Positions 42,645 to 51,318 of a DNA stretch of 64,000 bases are shown here, piece by piece. Location of the stretch: the NCBI GenBank assembly GCA_036384915.1, contig DASVLJ010000011.1:186001-250000 (forward strand), in the 5' to 3' direction. Every line of letters begins with the position of its first letter. Positions within the stretch are counted from its first letter, which is position 1. A program made the position numbers and the translations under genes. This DNA is from PKWO01 sp036384915 (lineage in GTDB: Bacteria; Pseudomonadota; Gammaproteobacteria; Burkholderiales; Burkholderiaceae_D). Under the pieces are notes generated by a model that saw only the letters and a list, made by a program, of their open reading frames with translations, ran no database searches and was not told where the DNA came from.

Positions 42645-43054
42645 AACTTCAGGGAAACGGCATCGCCGGCGGCGATGCCTTCGAGATAGGGCAACAGCAG
42701 TTCGACTACCGTATCGCGCTGGAAATGCGCCGGCTTGGTCTCGGGATGCGGGTAATACCACAGCCCCCCGATCTCGCGGCCGGCGATGCGGCAATCGATC
42801 TTCGACAGGATAAAGCGCTCGGCGATATCGCCATGCCAATGCAGCACGCCGTCGAACACGATACGCCTGGGCGTCGGCCGGTGCGGCGCCAGATCGACGT
42901 TCAAGGTGGCGGAAAAGTATGGCGAGAGGTCGATGCCGGCGCGCAGGAAATGCGGCTGCTGCAGACTGATCGAACCGGCCGGATAGGGGCTGTCGGCGGC
43001 GCCGCCCCCGGCCACGCCGTGGCCGGCGATCACGATGCCATCAAGCCATTCCAT
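42641..43054 (-). CDS. possible RibK-like (DUF120-type) protein
   Basis: 137 residues beginning MEWLDGIVIAGHGVAGG; ATG at 43054, 4 bp after the lipase stop. I do not know it as a named bacterial family. By eye it follows archaeal CTP-dependent riboflavin kinase: GIVIAGHGVAGG like GEVVSGLGEG, YFSATLNVDL like YEGTLNLKL, YYPHPETKPAH like VVPKKTYH, ELLLPYLEGIAAGDAVSLKF like the C-terminal IEIIAP to DGDVIKI. It may share that barrel fold; kinase activity is unproven. Operon with the lipase-like gene. Confidence 0.5.
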   Translation of the reverse strand: MEWLDGIVIAGHGVAGGGAADSPYPAGSISLQQPHFLRAGIDLSPYFSATLNVDLAPHRPTPRRIVFDGVLHWHGDIAERFILSKIDCRIAGREIGGLWYYPHPETKPAHFQRDTVVELLLPYLEGIAAGDAVSLKF

Positions 43055-43058
43055 GATT

Positions 43059-43883
43059 TCAGAAGAGCCCGAATAGGGGCTTGCGCTGTGGATCGAGATA
43101 CAGCAGCTTCTTGATGCCGGCATGCCCGTGGTAATCGAAGCGCCGCCACTTGCCCTCGGGCTGGGCCAATCGGTCGGCGATGGCGTAGAGCGTGGTCGGG
43201 TTCATGCCGATGCCGAAGTGGCTCGCATGCACCTCGATGTTTTCCGACGAGGCGGTGTCTTCCTCGACACTGCAGCGCCAGGCCACGATACCGTCAGTGC
43301 GGCTGTAGATCGAGGTGGTCGGCACCGGCGGCGTTTCCTTCAAGGCCGCCAGCCGCGCATCATCCACCAGTTTATGGCCGCTGGTGAACTCATAGACGCG
43401 CCAGGCATTGGTCGCCTTGGGGTGACCGGTGAAGGGCGTACCGAGCGTGATGACGCAGCGCACATCGTCCGGCGCCATCTTTGCCAGTTCACGCGCATAG
43501 ACGCCGCCAAGGCTCCAGCCTATCAGGCTGACTGCGCTGCCGTGTTCGGCGCGCACCTCCTGGAGACGTTCCATGCAGCGCTCCATCACGCCGGGCCTTG
43601 GCCCGAAATTGATACCCTGCTCCCAGGCATGGGCGGCATAGCCCTGCGATTCGAGGAAGTTGCGCAATACCACGGTGGTCAGGTCTCCCGTCACGAGACC
43701 GGGGAAGACCAGCACCGGATGGCCGTCACCATACGGCGCCTGGCGTAAAAGGGGTACGGAGAGCAGGGAGGCGCCGAGTTCGAGCGGGGCACGGCCCTCG
43801 AGAGCCATCAGGAACCAGCCCGGCGCTTCTATTGCCTGTTCTTCATGCTTGCGGCGCGTAGCCTGCTTGTTTGGGTATCGCAT
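43059..43883 (-). CDS. alpha/beta-hydrolase, lipase-like
   Basis: 274 residues. PVLVFPGLVTGDLTTVVLRNFL opens the fold, the nucleophile elbow is IGWSLGGVYARELA (about 121-134), acidic residue in SIYSRTDGIVAW and catalytic His in VHASHFGIGM. It resembles triacylglycerol lipase/esterase-like proteins without signal peptide, so it is cytosolic. It is followed 4 bp later by the RibK-like gene. Substrate unknown. Confidence 0.85.
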   Translation of the reverse strand: MRYPNKQATRRKHEEQAIEAPGWFLMALEGRAPLELGASLLSVPLLRQAPYGDGHPVLVFPGLVTGDLTTVVLRNFLESQGYAAHAWEQGINFGPRPGVMERCMERLQEVRAEHGSAVSLIGWSLGGVYARELAKMAPDDVRCVITLGTPFTGHPKATNAWRVYEFTSGHKLVDDARLAALKETPPVPTTSIYSRTDGIVAWRCSVEEDTASSENIEVHASHFGIGMNPTTLYAIADRLAQPEGKWRRFDYHGHAGIKKLLYLDPQRKPLFGLF

Positions 43884-44029
43884 GCGGCAAGCATAGCATC
43901 AATGAATTAGTTGAAGCTTTCCACTAGAAAATCCGGCTTGTTTAGATTTTAAGCTCTAGATTTTCCCTTTAGTCTTTCAGGCTGACAGGAGCCTATCGTG
44001 GGTTCCGCAAACCCAGATTGGAGAAAATC

Positions 44030-44353
44030 ATGGCGACTGCATTGCACTCGGCATTGAAGCTGACCCCGACCGAATTCGTCGACACCGTGCGAGAATCGGC
44101 CGCGCGCCTCGTTGAAACGGCACAAACGACGTTCGAACAAAAGCAGAAGGAAGGCCGCCTGGCCCTGTCCAAGCAAGTCTTGAAAAGCGCCGCGCGCGTC
44201 AACGAGTTGAGCAAGGCCCTGGTCGTGCTGTCGGACAAGATTGCTCCGGCCGCTCCCAAGGCCCGTGCCGCCGCCAAGCCGGCCGCACGCAAGCCGGCCG
44301 CCAAGCGCACCGTGACCCGCGCCGCCAAGCCGCGCGCGCGCAAGGCTGCCTAA
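44030..44353 (+). CDS. small protein with Lys/Ala/Pro-rich histone-like tail
   Basis: 107 residues starting MATALHSALKLTPTEFVD; GGAGAAAATC precedes the ATG. Residues 1-75 are helical and coiled (VRESAARLVETAQTTFEQKQ and so on), similar to phasin-like helices. The tail (about 78-107) repeats KPAARKPAAKR and RAAKPRARKAA, like histone H1 or AlgP. DNA- or polyphosphate-binding, or granule association, is possible. A small GGGTT-N5-AACCC hairpin lies just upstream of the ribosome site. Confidence 0.6.
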   Translation: MATALHSALKLTPTEFVDTVRESAARLVETAQTTFEQKQKEGRLALSKQVLKSAARVNELSKALVVLSDKIAPAAPKARAAAKPAARKPAAKRTVTRAAKPRARKAA

Positions 44354-44373
44354 AATACGGGGCGCATCCCGGA

Positions 44374-45246
44374 TTACTCGGCGTGCGGTTTGCGCGAAGT
44401 AATCCGGTCCACGCTCTCCTTCGCCGGGCCGTAGTCCTGCGCCGCCGCCCGGCGATACCATTTCATCGCCGTGACGTAATCGACGGGCACCGACTGCCCC
44501 TTCTCGTACATCGCGCCGAGGTCGAATTCAGCTTCGGCCAGATCCTGTTCCGCCGCCCTCTTGCGCCATGACATGGCTTGCGCATAGTCTTGCGTCAGGC
44601 CCAGGCCTTCTGCATACAGATAGCCCAGCATGTTTTGCGCCACCGGATTGTTTTGCTCGGCCGCCCGGCGAAACAGCGTGGCCGCCTCGCCATAATTCTT
44701 TTCCACCCCCTCGCCCATCACGTAGAGGAAGCCCAGGCCGACCTGCGCGTCCGCATCGTTCTGCGCGATGGCGCGCCGATACCAGAGTACCGCTTGCGCG
44801 AAATCCTGCGCCGTGCCGCTGCCGTGCGCATAAGCGGCGCCGAGACGGAATTGCGCCTTGCCATGCCCCTGGTCCGCCGCCTTGCGGTACCAGTCGAATG
44901 CCGCAGCCGCGTCGCGCTTGGTGCCGCGCCCGATCGCATAGCAGCCCGCCAACGCATACTGTGCCGCGGGATTGCCAGAGCGTGCCGCCTTCTGATACCA
45001 CTTGAATGCCATGTCGTCATCGGCAGCGACGCCCTGCCCCTGCTCGAACATGTCGCCCAGGCGCAATTGCGCCAGCGCATTGCCCTTGTCCGCAAGCGGC
45101 AGCCATTCCTTGTAGGCGGCAGGGTAATCGCCGCGGTCGAACGCGGCTTGGCCTTCGTCGAAACCGGCGAAGGCAGGAGCAGCAAACAAGACGGCAAACG
45201 AGAGGGCGAGCGCCAGGCGAGTCGGCAAGGAAGGAAGTCGGGACAT
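44374..45246 (-). CDS. exported Sel1-repeat protein, six repeats
   Basis: 290 residues. MSRLPSLPTRLALALSFAVL to AFAG is a signal peptide; the ATG at 45246 is chosen over one 11 codons upstream. Six Sel1 repeats fill the rest, each ending like FKWYQKAARS, FDWYRKAADQ, VLWYRRAIAQ, TLFRRAAEQ, MSWRKRAAEQ, MKWYRRAAAQ. Same style as the four-repeat protein at 41925, so likely paralogues acting as periplasmic scaffold or regulator. It stands alone on the minus strand. Confidence 0.85.
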   Translation of the reverse strand: MSRLPSLPTRLALALSFAVLFAAPAFAGFDEGQAAFDRGDYPAAYKEWLPLADKGNALAQLRLGDMFEQGQGVAADDDMAFKWYQKAARSGNPAAQYALAGCYAIGRGTKRDAAAAFDWYRKAADQGHGKAQFRLGAAYAHGSGTAQDFAQAVLWYRRAIAQNDADAQVGLGFLYVMGEGVEKNYGEAATLFRRAAEQNNPVAQNMLGYLYAEGLGLTQDYAQAMSWRKRAAEQDLAEAEFDLGAMYEKGQSVPVDYVTAMKWYRRAAAQDYGPAKESVDRITSRKPHAE

Positions 45247-45321
45247 GAAGGCGCTTACCTGATCAACAAAGGCGCCCATTGTAGCAAAACGGGGCGCGCG
45301 GGCGCCGCCCCGGCAACGCGG

Positions 45322-45720
45322 TCAGGCGGACGCGGTGATCGCGTAATCGAAGCTGTAATGGTGCTTGCCTTCGGTGATGGTAATCAACAGGTTGCCGGCG
45401 AGACCGAGCAATTCCCCCGTGCCGGAATCGGGCACGACGGCGATATGCATTTCCGGCACACCGCGGTTCATCGTCGCGCTATGCTGCAGCACGAAACTGC
45501 CCTTGCGGCCATGCAGGGTGCCGCGCACCCATTCCATCGCCACGTAGCCGGCCGATCCATTGACCTGGGTTCCGGCACTGGTCATTTCGCCGTTGCTGAC
45601 GGCTTCGAGGTCGCCAGAAAATGTCTTGTCGAGCGACATGCGTGCCAAAGGCAGGCCGTCGATGCCGTGCGCCAGGGTTTGCGGCGTCAGCTTGACTTCG
45701 AAGGTGCCGGTGGCCAGCAT
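45322..45720 (-). CDS. DUF3224 family protein
   Basis: 132 residues, MLATGTFEVKLTPQTLAHG. The core TFSGDLEAVSNGEMTSAGTQVNGSAGYVAME, then GTLHGRKGSFVLQHSATM, matches DUF3224, a small beta-barrel family (allene-oxide-cyclase-like). GAGGGAGAGG sits just upstream, after the PilZ stop. Cotranscribed with the PilZ gene, 11 bp apart. Function unknown. Confidence 0.9.
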   Translation of the reverse strand: MLATGTFEVKLTPQTLAHGIDGLPLARMSLDKTFSGDLEAVSNGEMTSAGTQVNGSAGYVAMEWVRGTLHGRKGSFVLQHSATMNRGVPEMHIAVVPDSGTGELLGLAGNLLITITEGKHHYSFDYAITASA

Positions 45721-45731
45721 GTCCCTCTCCC

Positions 45732-46091
45732 TCAATGAGCCTGGTCCAGGTGGCTGTCGATGGCCGCCTGGATCAGTTGCTTGCTGACGGGGTCGGACTG
45801 CACGTAGTGCACGCCGATACGGTAACCGTCCTCGCGCGCAATGCAGGAAGCGACCGTGCCGCGAATCAGGGTGCGCTGGCGCGTCTCTTGCCGGCCCGGC
45901 ACATCGAACGAAATCGCGCAGCGCTTTCCCACTTCCAGCGCTTCGGGAATGGTCAGACTCATGCCGCCGGTCGAAATGTCGATCGTGACGGCCGATTTCA
46001 CGCGCAATTTCTGCGAAACGAAAATAGCATGGCTCAGCAGCACCTTGCGCACCGATTTCCGCATTTCTTTGGCGACGGGCTGGTCGGACAT
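45732..46091 (-). CDS. PilZ-domain protein (c-di-GMP receptor)
   Basis: 119 residues beginning MSDQPVAKEMRKSVRKVLL; GCGGAGAAAG lies before the ATG at 46091. Both c-di-GMP-binding motifs are present: RxxxR as Arg11-Arg15 (RKSVRK) and DxSxxG as DISTGG (38-43). It is therefore probably a real ligand-binding single-domain receptor. Downstream DUF3224 gene is coupled by close spacing. It is divergent from the rhomboid gene. Confidence 0.88.
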   Translation of the reverse strand: MSDQPVAKEMRKSVRKVLLSHAIFVSQKLRVKSAVTIDISTGGMSLTIPEALEVGKRCAISFDVPGRQETRQRTLIRGTVASCIAREDGYRIGVHYVQSDPVSKQLIQAAIDSHLDQAH

Positions 46092-46179
46092 TGCACTTTC
46101 TCCGCTTTCTACGTGAAGAGACATCGGATATATTTTACGCACGCTTTTTAACCCGCAGGCAATTATTTTTTTGTTCCAC

Positions 46180-46734
46180 ATGCAACGCCAACTGAAAGTT
46201 CGCCTGATGTTACTGGGCGTACCGCTATCCCTGATGTGGGCCATTGAACTGGTCAACGCCTTGAGCGGACATGCGCTCGACGCCTGGGGCATCGTGCCTC
46301 GCACCGAAACGGGTCTCATCGGCATCGTGTGCGCGCCATTTTTGCATGGCAGCATCGCCCACCTAGCGTCGAATTCACTGCCCTTCCTGATTTTGGGCTG
46401 GTTTGTGATGCTGTGGCGCGTCAGCGATTTTGTCTGGGTCAGCGTCATCGCCGCCTTGATTGCCGGCCTGGGGACCTGGGCCGTCGCGCCGCCCGGCACG
46501 GTCCACGTCGGCGCTTCCGGCGTGATCTTCGGTTACCTTGGCTTCCTCATGTCACGCGGCTACTTCGAACGCAGCCCGGTGTCCATCCTGCTCTCGCTCG
46601 TCATCGGCATGCTCTATGGCGGCCTGCTGTTCGGAGTCTTGCCGGGGCAGATCGGCATTTCCTGGCAAGGCCACTTGTTCGGTTTTATCGGCGGCGCGAT
46701 CGCGGCGCGCCTGCTGGCGCGCCGCTCCGCATAG
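46180..46734 (+). CDS. rhomboid-family intramembrane serine protease
   Basis: 184 residues with about six membrane helices. Catalytic Ser113 in GASGVIFGYL and His165 in WQGHLFGFIGG form the dyad; HGSIAHLASNS (56-66) supplies the N-terminal His/Asn that shape the oxyanion site. Cleaves membrane-protein substrates inside the bilayer; substrate unknown. ATG at 46180 with weak ribosome site. argA starts 43 bp downstream, so readthrough is possible. Confidence 0.9.
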   Translation: MQRQLKVRLMLLGVPLSLMWAIELVNALSGHALDAWGIVPRTETGLIGIVCAPFLHGSIAHLASNSLPFLILGWFVMLWRVSDFVWVSVIAALIAGLGTWAVAPPGTVHVGASGVIFGYLGFLMSRGYFERSPVSILLSLVIGMLYGGLLFGVLPGQIGISWQGHLFGFIGGAIAARLLARRSA

Positions 46735-46740
46735 GGCCTG

Positions 46741-46746
46741 TATAAT
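46741..46746 (+). promoter_or_regulatory. candidate -10 box upstream of argA
   Basis: TATAAT, a perfect -10 hexamer, lies 31 bp before the argA ATG and right after the rhomboid stop. No good -35 is seen at normal spacing, so strength is uncertain. Confidence 0.35.
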
Positions 46747-46777
46747 CTCGCCGTTCCCCCCACCACAGAAACCGGCG

Positions 46778-48091
46778 ATGGAAGAAAACCAGTTGCAATT
46801 CGTCGAATGGCTGCGCTCCGTCGCGCCCTATGTTCACGCCTTTCGCGGCAAGACGTTTGTCGTGGCATTTCCCGGGGAACTGGTAGCAGCCGGCGCCCTG
46901 ACCGAGCTGGCACAGGACCTCTCGCTATTGCACGCGGTGGGCATCAAAGTGGTGGTGGTGCACGGCTCCCGCCCGCAGGTGGAGCAACAGCTTGCGCTGC
47001 GCAACGTCGAGGCACGCATGCATAACGGCTTGCGCATCACCGACGTGGCTGCGCTCGAATGCGCCAAGGAAGCGGCCGGCGAGTTGCGTCTCGACATTGA
47101 GGCCGCCTTCAGCCAGGGCCTGCCCAATACGCCCATGGCGCATGCCGCGATCCGCATCATCTCGGGCAACTTCATCACGGCGCGTCCGCTGGGCGTGATC
47201 GACGGCGTGGATCTCGGCTTTACCGGCCTCGTGCGCAAGATCGCTTCGGAAACCATCCATTCGATTCTCGGCACCGGCGGCCTGGTCCTGCTATCGCCGC
47301 TCGGCTTTTCTCCGACGGGCGAAGCCTTCAACCTGAACATGGAAGACGTGGCGGTCTCGGCAGCCATCGCTCTGCATGCCGACAAGCTGATCTTCGTCAG
47401 CGAAACGCCGATGTTCGTCGACCTGGGCGGCGAGGAAATCCGCGAAGTTTCCTCGCATCAGGCCGAAGCCGTACTGCAGGCGGGCTTCCTGCCGCCCGAT
47501 TCGTCCAACTACATGCTGCACGCGATCAAGGCCTGCAACAACGGTGTGCCGCGCGCCCATATCGTCCCGTTCTCCACCGACGGCTCTTCGCTGCTGGAAG
47601 TGTTCACGCACGACGGCGTCGGCACCATGATCAGCTATGAAAACCTGAACAAGCTGCGCGAGGCGACCATCGAAGACGTTGGCGGCATCATCCATCTGAT
47701 CGAACCGTTCGAGGATGACGGCACTTTCGTCAAGCGCGGCCGCGAATTGCTCGAGCGCGAGATCGACAATTTTTCCGTACTGGAGCATGACGGCGTGATC
47801 TTCGGCTGCGCCGCGCTCTATCCCTTCCCGGTGGAAAAAATGGCCGAGCTGGCCTGCCTGGCGGTGAACCCCGAGGTGCAGGAACAGGGTGACGGCGAAT
47901 GCATCTTGCTGCACATCGAGAACCGCGCCCGCGCCGCCGGTTTGAGCAAGCTGTTCGTACTGACCACGCGCAACGCCCACTGGTTCCTGAAGCGCGGCTT
48001 CGTGCAAGCCACCATGGAAGCGCTGCCGCAAGACCGTGCGCATATGTACAATTGGCAGCGCAAGTCCCTGGTGCTGATCAAGCAATTGTAA
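46778..48091 (+). CDS. argA: amino-acid N-acetyltransferase (N-acetylglutamate synthase)
   Basis: 437 residues. The N-terminal amino-acid-kinase domain (about 15-285) has FVVAFPGELVAA, VVVVHGSRPQVEQQL and GTGGLVLLSPLGFSPTGE. The C-terminal GNAT domain (about 295-435) has VEKMAELACLAVNPEVQEQGDGE and LTTRNAHWFLKRGFV. Catalyses the first step of arginine synthesis, acetyl-CoA plus glutamate. The ATG at 46778 (MEENQLQFVEWLRS) gives the standard ArgA length. Expected to be inhibited by arginine. Confidence 0.95.
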   Translation: MEENQLQFVEWLRSVAPYVHAFRGKTFVVAFPGELVAAGALTELAQDLSLLHAVGIKVVVVHGSRPQVEQQLALRNVEARMHNGLRITDVAALECAKEAAGELRLDIEAAFSQGLPNTPMAHAAIRIISGNFITARPLGVIDGVDLGFTGLVRKIASETIHSILGTGGLVLLSPLGFSPTGEAFNLNMEDVAVSAAIALHADKLIFVSETPMFVDLGGEEIREVSSHQAEAVLQAGFLPPDSSNYMLHAIKACNNGVPRAHIVPFSTDGSSLLEVFTHDGVGTMISYENLNKLREATIEDVGGIIHLIEPFEDDGTFVKRGRELLEREIDNFSVLEHDGVIFGCAALYPFPVEKMAELACLAVNPEVQEQGDGECILLHIENRARAAGLSKLFVLTTRNAHWFLKRGFVQATMEALPQDRAHMYNWQRKSLVLIKQL

Positions 48092-48126
48092 CCGGCGGCA
48101 AATTGGTTTTCCACCGTCGGCACAGG

Positions 48127-48165
48127 GTATAAACTGCGGATATAAACTGCCGGTACAAACTGGTG
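48127..48165 (+). repeat. three tandem 13-bp repeats between argA and a chemoreceptor gene
   Basis: Three adjacent 13-mers: GTATAAACTGCGG (48127), ATATAAACTGCCG (48140) and GTACAAACTGGTG (48153). All share the TAxAAACTG core. They lie in the short 116-bp gap between two converging genes, downstream of both, so a transcription-end or protein-binding role is possible. Confidence 0.7.
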
Positions 48166-48207
48166 TCAACCCTCTCATTTTGCATGGAGGATGCCGTGCG
48201 GACTGAA

Positions 48208-49803
48208 TCAGCTTTGCGGCAGCAGCAGGGTTTTGCGGGCCGGCGCACGGGCAGCGTCCCGGCCGCCCAGGTCGAATACCGATACCGCCGAAGATAGCGC
48301 CTGCGCCTGATCCTGCATGCTTTGCGCCGCTGCGGCAGCCTGCTCCACCAGCGCCGCGTTCTGCTGCGTCATCCGATCGATTTCGCTGACCGCGCGGTTG
48401 ACCTGCTCGATGCCGGTGCTTTGCTCCTGGCTGGCCGTGACAATGCTTTCCATGATGCCGATCACGCGCGACACCGAGGCAACGATGTCGCGCATGGCCT
48501 GTCCCGCTTCATCGACGAGCTTGCTGCCGGCATCGACCTTGGCGGCCGAATCGGCGATCAAATCCTTGATTTCGTGCGCCGCAGTCGCGGAGCGTTGCGC
48601 CAAGCTGCGCACTTCGGAAGCGACCACCGCGAACCCCCTGCCCTGCTCGCCGGCCCGCGCCGCCTCCACCGCGGCGTTCAACGCCAGGATATTGGTCTGG
48701 AACGCGATGCCGTCGATCACGCCGATGATGTCGGACATTTTTTCCGAACTTGCCTTGATCGAATTCATGGTGGCAATGACGTTTTCCACGACCGCGCCGC
48801 CGCGCTGCGCTTCGGCGGCCGCATCACCGACCATGCGATTGGCTTCCCGCGCGTTGTCGGCATTGTTGCGCACCGTTCCGGTCAATTGCTCGATCGCGCT
48901 GGCGGTCTCCTCCAGGTTGCCGGCCTGCGATTCGGTGCGCTGCGACAGATCCATGTTGCCGGTGGCGATTTCACGCGACGAGACGTTCATGCTCTCCGTC
49001 GATTGCCGCACCTGGGACACCATGTGGCACAGGTTATCGTTCATGTTCTTCAACGCATTGAGCAAATCGCCCAATTCATCCATCGACGTGACATGCACTT
49101 CGGCGCTCAAATCGCCCGCGGCAACACGTTTGGCAACTTCGACGGCACGGTCCAGCGGCGCCGTGATCGAGCGCGTGAGCCACCAGGCGCACAAGCTTCC
49201 CAGGGCCACGAACAGCACGATCAGCGTGGTGACGAGCATCTTGCTGCTCTCTGCCACGGCGTCGACGCGCCTGCTCATCGCGTTGACGATGGATTTCTGG
49301 TGTTCGAGGAAATCGAGTTCGCTGTTCATGTAGGCGTCGGCCAGGGGCATGAAGTCGGAAAACAGCCTGGTGACGTCCTCATTGCGGCCTTCCTTTTTGG
49401 CCTTGGCGATATCGTCGCGTCGCACGATATAGGCCTTGCGCGCCGTGACCACCTTGTCCAGCAATGCCTTTTCCTCAGGGGTGTCGACGTGCGCTTCGAT
49501 GTATTGCTGGATTTCACTATTGCGTTTGGAGGAACTTGCCGTATCGGCGGCAAAGAAGTCGGCCAGGGAGTCGTCGCTGCTCCTGGCGATGGCCAGCGTA
49601 CGGCGCAGGCCGGCAAACGTGATGCGGTACCACTCTTCAGTCAGGCGTTCCTTGGCCAGAGGTTCGGCCATCATGACGCGCGTGTCGCCGGCAACCTTGT
49701 TGAGCCGGATCAGCCCGATCACCGAAGAAGCGGTGGCAAGGAACAGAACCACCGCAAAACCCAAGGCCAGACGTGTGCCTATACGCATGTTGCCGAGCTT
49801 CAT
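48208..49803 (-). CDS. methyl-accepting chemotaxis protein
   Basis: 531 residues beginning MKLGNMRIGTRLALGFAVVL. First membrane helix about 10-32, periplasmic four-helix-bundle ligand domain about 33-190, second helix about 190-210 (LVTTLIVLFVALGSLCAWWL), HAMP about 212-265, then the signalling domain with hairpin tip FQTNILALNAAVEAARAGEQ, GRGFAVVASEVRSLAQ. No CheR-docking pentapeptide at the C-terminus (RKTLLLPQS). GGGGG precedes the ATG. Ligand unknown. Confidence 0.94.
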   Translation of the reverse strand: MKLGNMRIGTRLALGFAVVLFLATASSVIGLIRLNKVAGDTRVMMAEPLAKERLTEEWYRITFAGLRRTLAIARSSDDSLADFFAADTASSSKRNSEIQQYIEAHVDTPEEKALLDKVVTARKAYIVRRDDIAKAKKEGRNEDVTRLFSDFMPLADAYMNSELDFLEHQKSIVNAMSRRVDAVAESSKMLVTTLIVLFVALGSLCAWWLTRSITAPLDRAVEVAKRVAAGDLSAEVHVTSMDELGDLLNALKNMNDNLCHMVSQVRQSTESMNVSSREIATGNMDLSQRTESQAGNLEETASAIEQLTGTVRNNADNAREANRMVGDAAAEAQRGGAVVENVIATMNSIKASSEKMSDIIGVIDGIAFQTNILALNAAVEAARAGEQGRGFAVVASEVRSLAQRSATAAHEIKDLIADSAAKVDAGSKLVDEAGQAMRDIVASVSRVIGIMESIVTASQEQSTGIEQVNRAVSEIDRMTQQNAALVEQAAAAAQSMQDQAQALSSAVSVFDLGGRDAARAPARKTLLLPQS

Positions 49804-49976
49804 ATAACCCCCAGATTGCCAGATACTTTCCGGCACTATTTCTCTGCAACTATCTTTTCCCGGGAAGAATCGGAGGTCAACTGTTTTTTTGCATTTCCGG
49901 CACGATGACGTAAATGCACCACGGCATCGAATTTCCCGAAAGAAATTCCGAGCCGCCGCAAGTCAAAGGCGACAGG

Positions 49977-50246
49977 TCAAAGATACTTGGTGATTTCCTT
50001 GAATTCGCTGACCGTAGCGCCGGCGTTGCGCGCGCCCTTCTTCACCATGTGCTCCAGGCAATGGTCGATATGATCGTGCACCAGGGTCTTCTTGGCACTG
50101 GCGATAGCCTTCTCCACGGCCTGCAATTGCTGCGCGACGTCGAGGCATTCCCGGTCGTCTTCGAGCATGTCGATGATGCTCTTCAAATGCCCTGCGGCGC
50201 GCTTCAGGCGTTTGACGATTTCGGGATGGGATTGGGGTGTATTCAT
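49977..50246 (-). CDS. CsoR-type metal-sensing transcriptional repressor
   Basis: 89-residue DUF156 helical regulator: MNTPQSHPEIVKRLKRAAGH and so on. The ligand set Cys34, His59 and Cys63 has the exact 25 and 4 residue spacing of copper-sensing CsoR (C-H-C), rather than the RcnR or FrmR pattern, so Cu(I) sensing is likely; additional His57 and His62 are nearby. AAGGAAACG precedes the ATG. It is divergent from a broken RND efflux gene cluster, which was presumably its original target. Confidence 0.88.
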   Translation of the reverse strand: MNTPQSHPEIVKRLKRAAGHLKSIIDMLEDDRECLDVAQQLQAVEKAIASAKKTLVHDHIDHCLEHMVKKGARNAGATVSEFKEITKYL

Positions 50247-50402
50247 CGTTTCCTTACCTCTGGGAGAGGATGTCTGGTGCATCGGAAAATTCGCCAATTT
50301 GCTGCACCTTCTATCGGTCCAATTGCTTGGCGGACGGCCCTGCAATCGTCTGCCGGAAGCGGAATCATAAACCGAACCGCGCGAGCCTTTGTTACATGTG
50401 CA

Positions 50403-50441
50403 TGACATGTCATCAAGCCGTCAATTATCCCCGCGATAATT
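50403..50441. promoter_or_regulatory. candidate operators between csoR and the efflux remnant
   Basis: Two perfect dyads: TGACATGTCA (50403-50412) and AATTATC-CCCGC-GATAATT (50423-50441). The second, a GC core between AT-rich arms, resembles CsoR-type sites in outline. They lie 160-195 bp upstream of csoR and about 90-125 bp upstream of the broken adaptor gene. Assignment is inference. Confidence 0.4.
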
Positions 50442-50529
50442 GGCCCCGATAATGCGCGGCTTCCCCGAGGAGAAGACCATCCAGCGCCAGACCTGATCCG
50501 AACTGCAGCCATTACCGAAGTGTTCAAGC

Positions 50530-51318
50530 ATGGGGACCCGACCCGCGACCACCCTGCGCCTGTCTGCGCTCACTAGCAAGCAAAGACTCGCGGCAATCCT
50601 TGCCTGCATCGCCGCTACGGCCGCTGCGGTACCGTTGCTGAAATCGGCCAAGGCGCATGCCGCGCCGGCCCAGGCCGACGTGCCCGGCCCCGCCATGATC
50701 AGGAAGGACGGCAAGATCGTCATACCCGCCGATTCGCCGCTGCGCTCGCGCGTGGCGGTGGCGGCCGTCTCCAATCTCGCGGCGCCGCACACGATCTCGC
50801 TGCCCGGCGTGGTCGAAGCCGACCCTGCGCGCACGGTCAACATCCTGCCGCCCTTGAGCGGACGCCTCATCGAATTGAAAGTACGGCTTGGCGATGTGGT
50901 GAAACAGGGGCAGCTTCTGGCCGGGCTGGGCTCGCCCGACCTCGATCAAGCCTGGTCCGACGTGGAAAAGGCGCGTGACGCGGAAGACCTGGCCAGGAAG
51001 GCGCTGGAGCGCGCGCAACGTGCACGATGACGGCGCCAATGCCGTCAAGGATTTCGAACAGTCCAATAGCGCGTATGTGCAAGCCGCTTCCGAAGCCAGA
51101 CGTGCCGAGGCGCGGCTGGCAACCCTGGGGATGGGATCTAAGTCGCATTCCCTGGCGCTGAGGGCGCCCGTGTCCGGTACCGTCACGGCGCTCAACAGCG
51201 GCCAAGGCGCCTACCTGAACGATACAAGCGCCACACTGATGACGATCGCCAACCTCGACAGCGTCTGGGTCACGGCCAACGTGCCGGAAGACCTCGCCGG
51301 CGCGATTGCGCGTGGCCC
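50530..51318 (+). pseudogene. RND efflux periplasmic adaptor, frameshifted and truncated
   Basis: The start (MGTRPATTLRLSALTSKQRL) and an intact membrane-fusion-protein N-terminus read in one frame: GVVEADPARTVNILPPLSGRLIELKVRLGDVVKQGQ, then SPDLDQAWSDVEKARDAEDLARKALERAQ. Near 51015-51030 the frame stops, and the continuation is in the next frame: DGANAVKDFEQSNSAYVQAASEARRAEARLATLGM, then LRAPVSGTVTALNSGQGAYLND and VWVTANVPEDLAGAIARG. The last 200-plus residues of a CusB/CzcB-like adaptor are missing; the sequence passes straight into permease sequence. So it cannot make a working adaptor. Confidence 0.85.

Noticed and set aside
48322..49908. 528-codon plus-strand frame opposite the chemoreceptor gene
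   Set aside because: Shadow of a high-GC gene; the minus strand encodes an unmistakable chemoreceptor with full HAMP and signalling domains.
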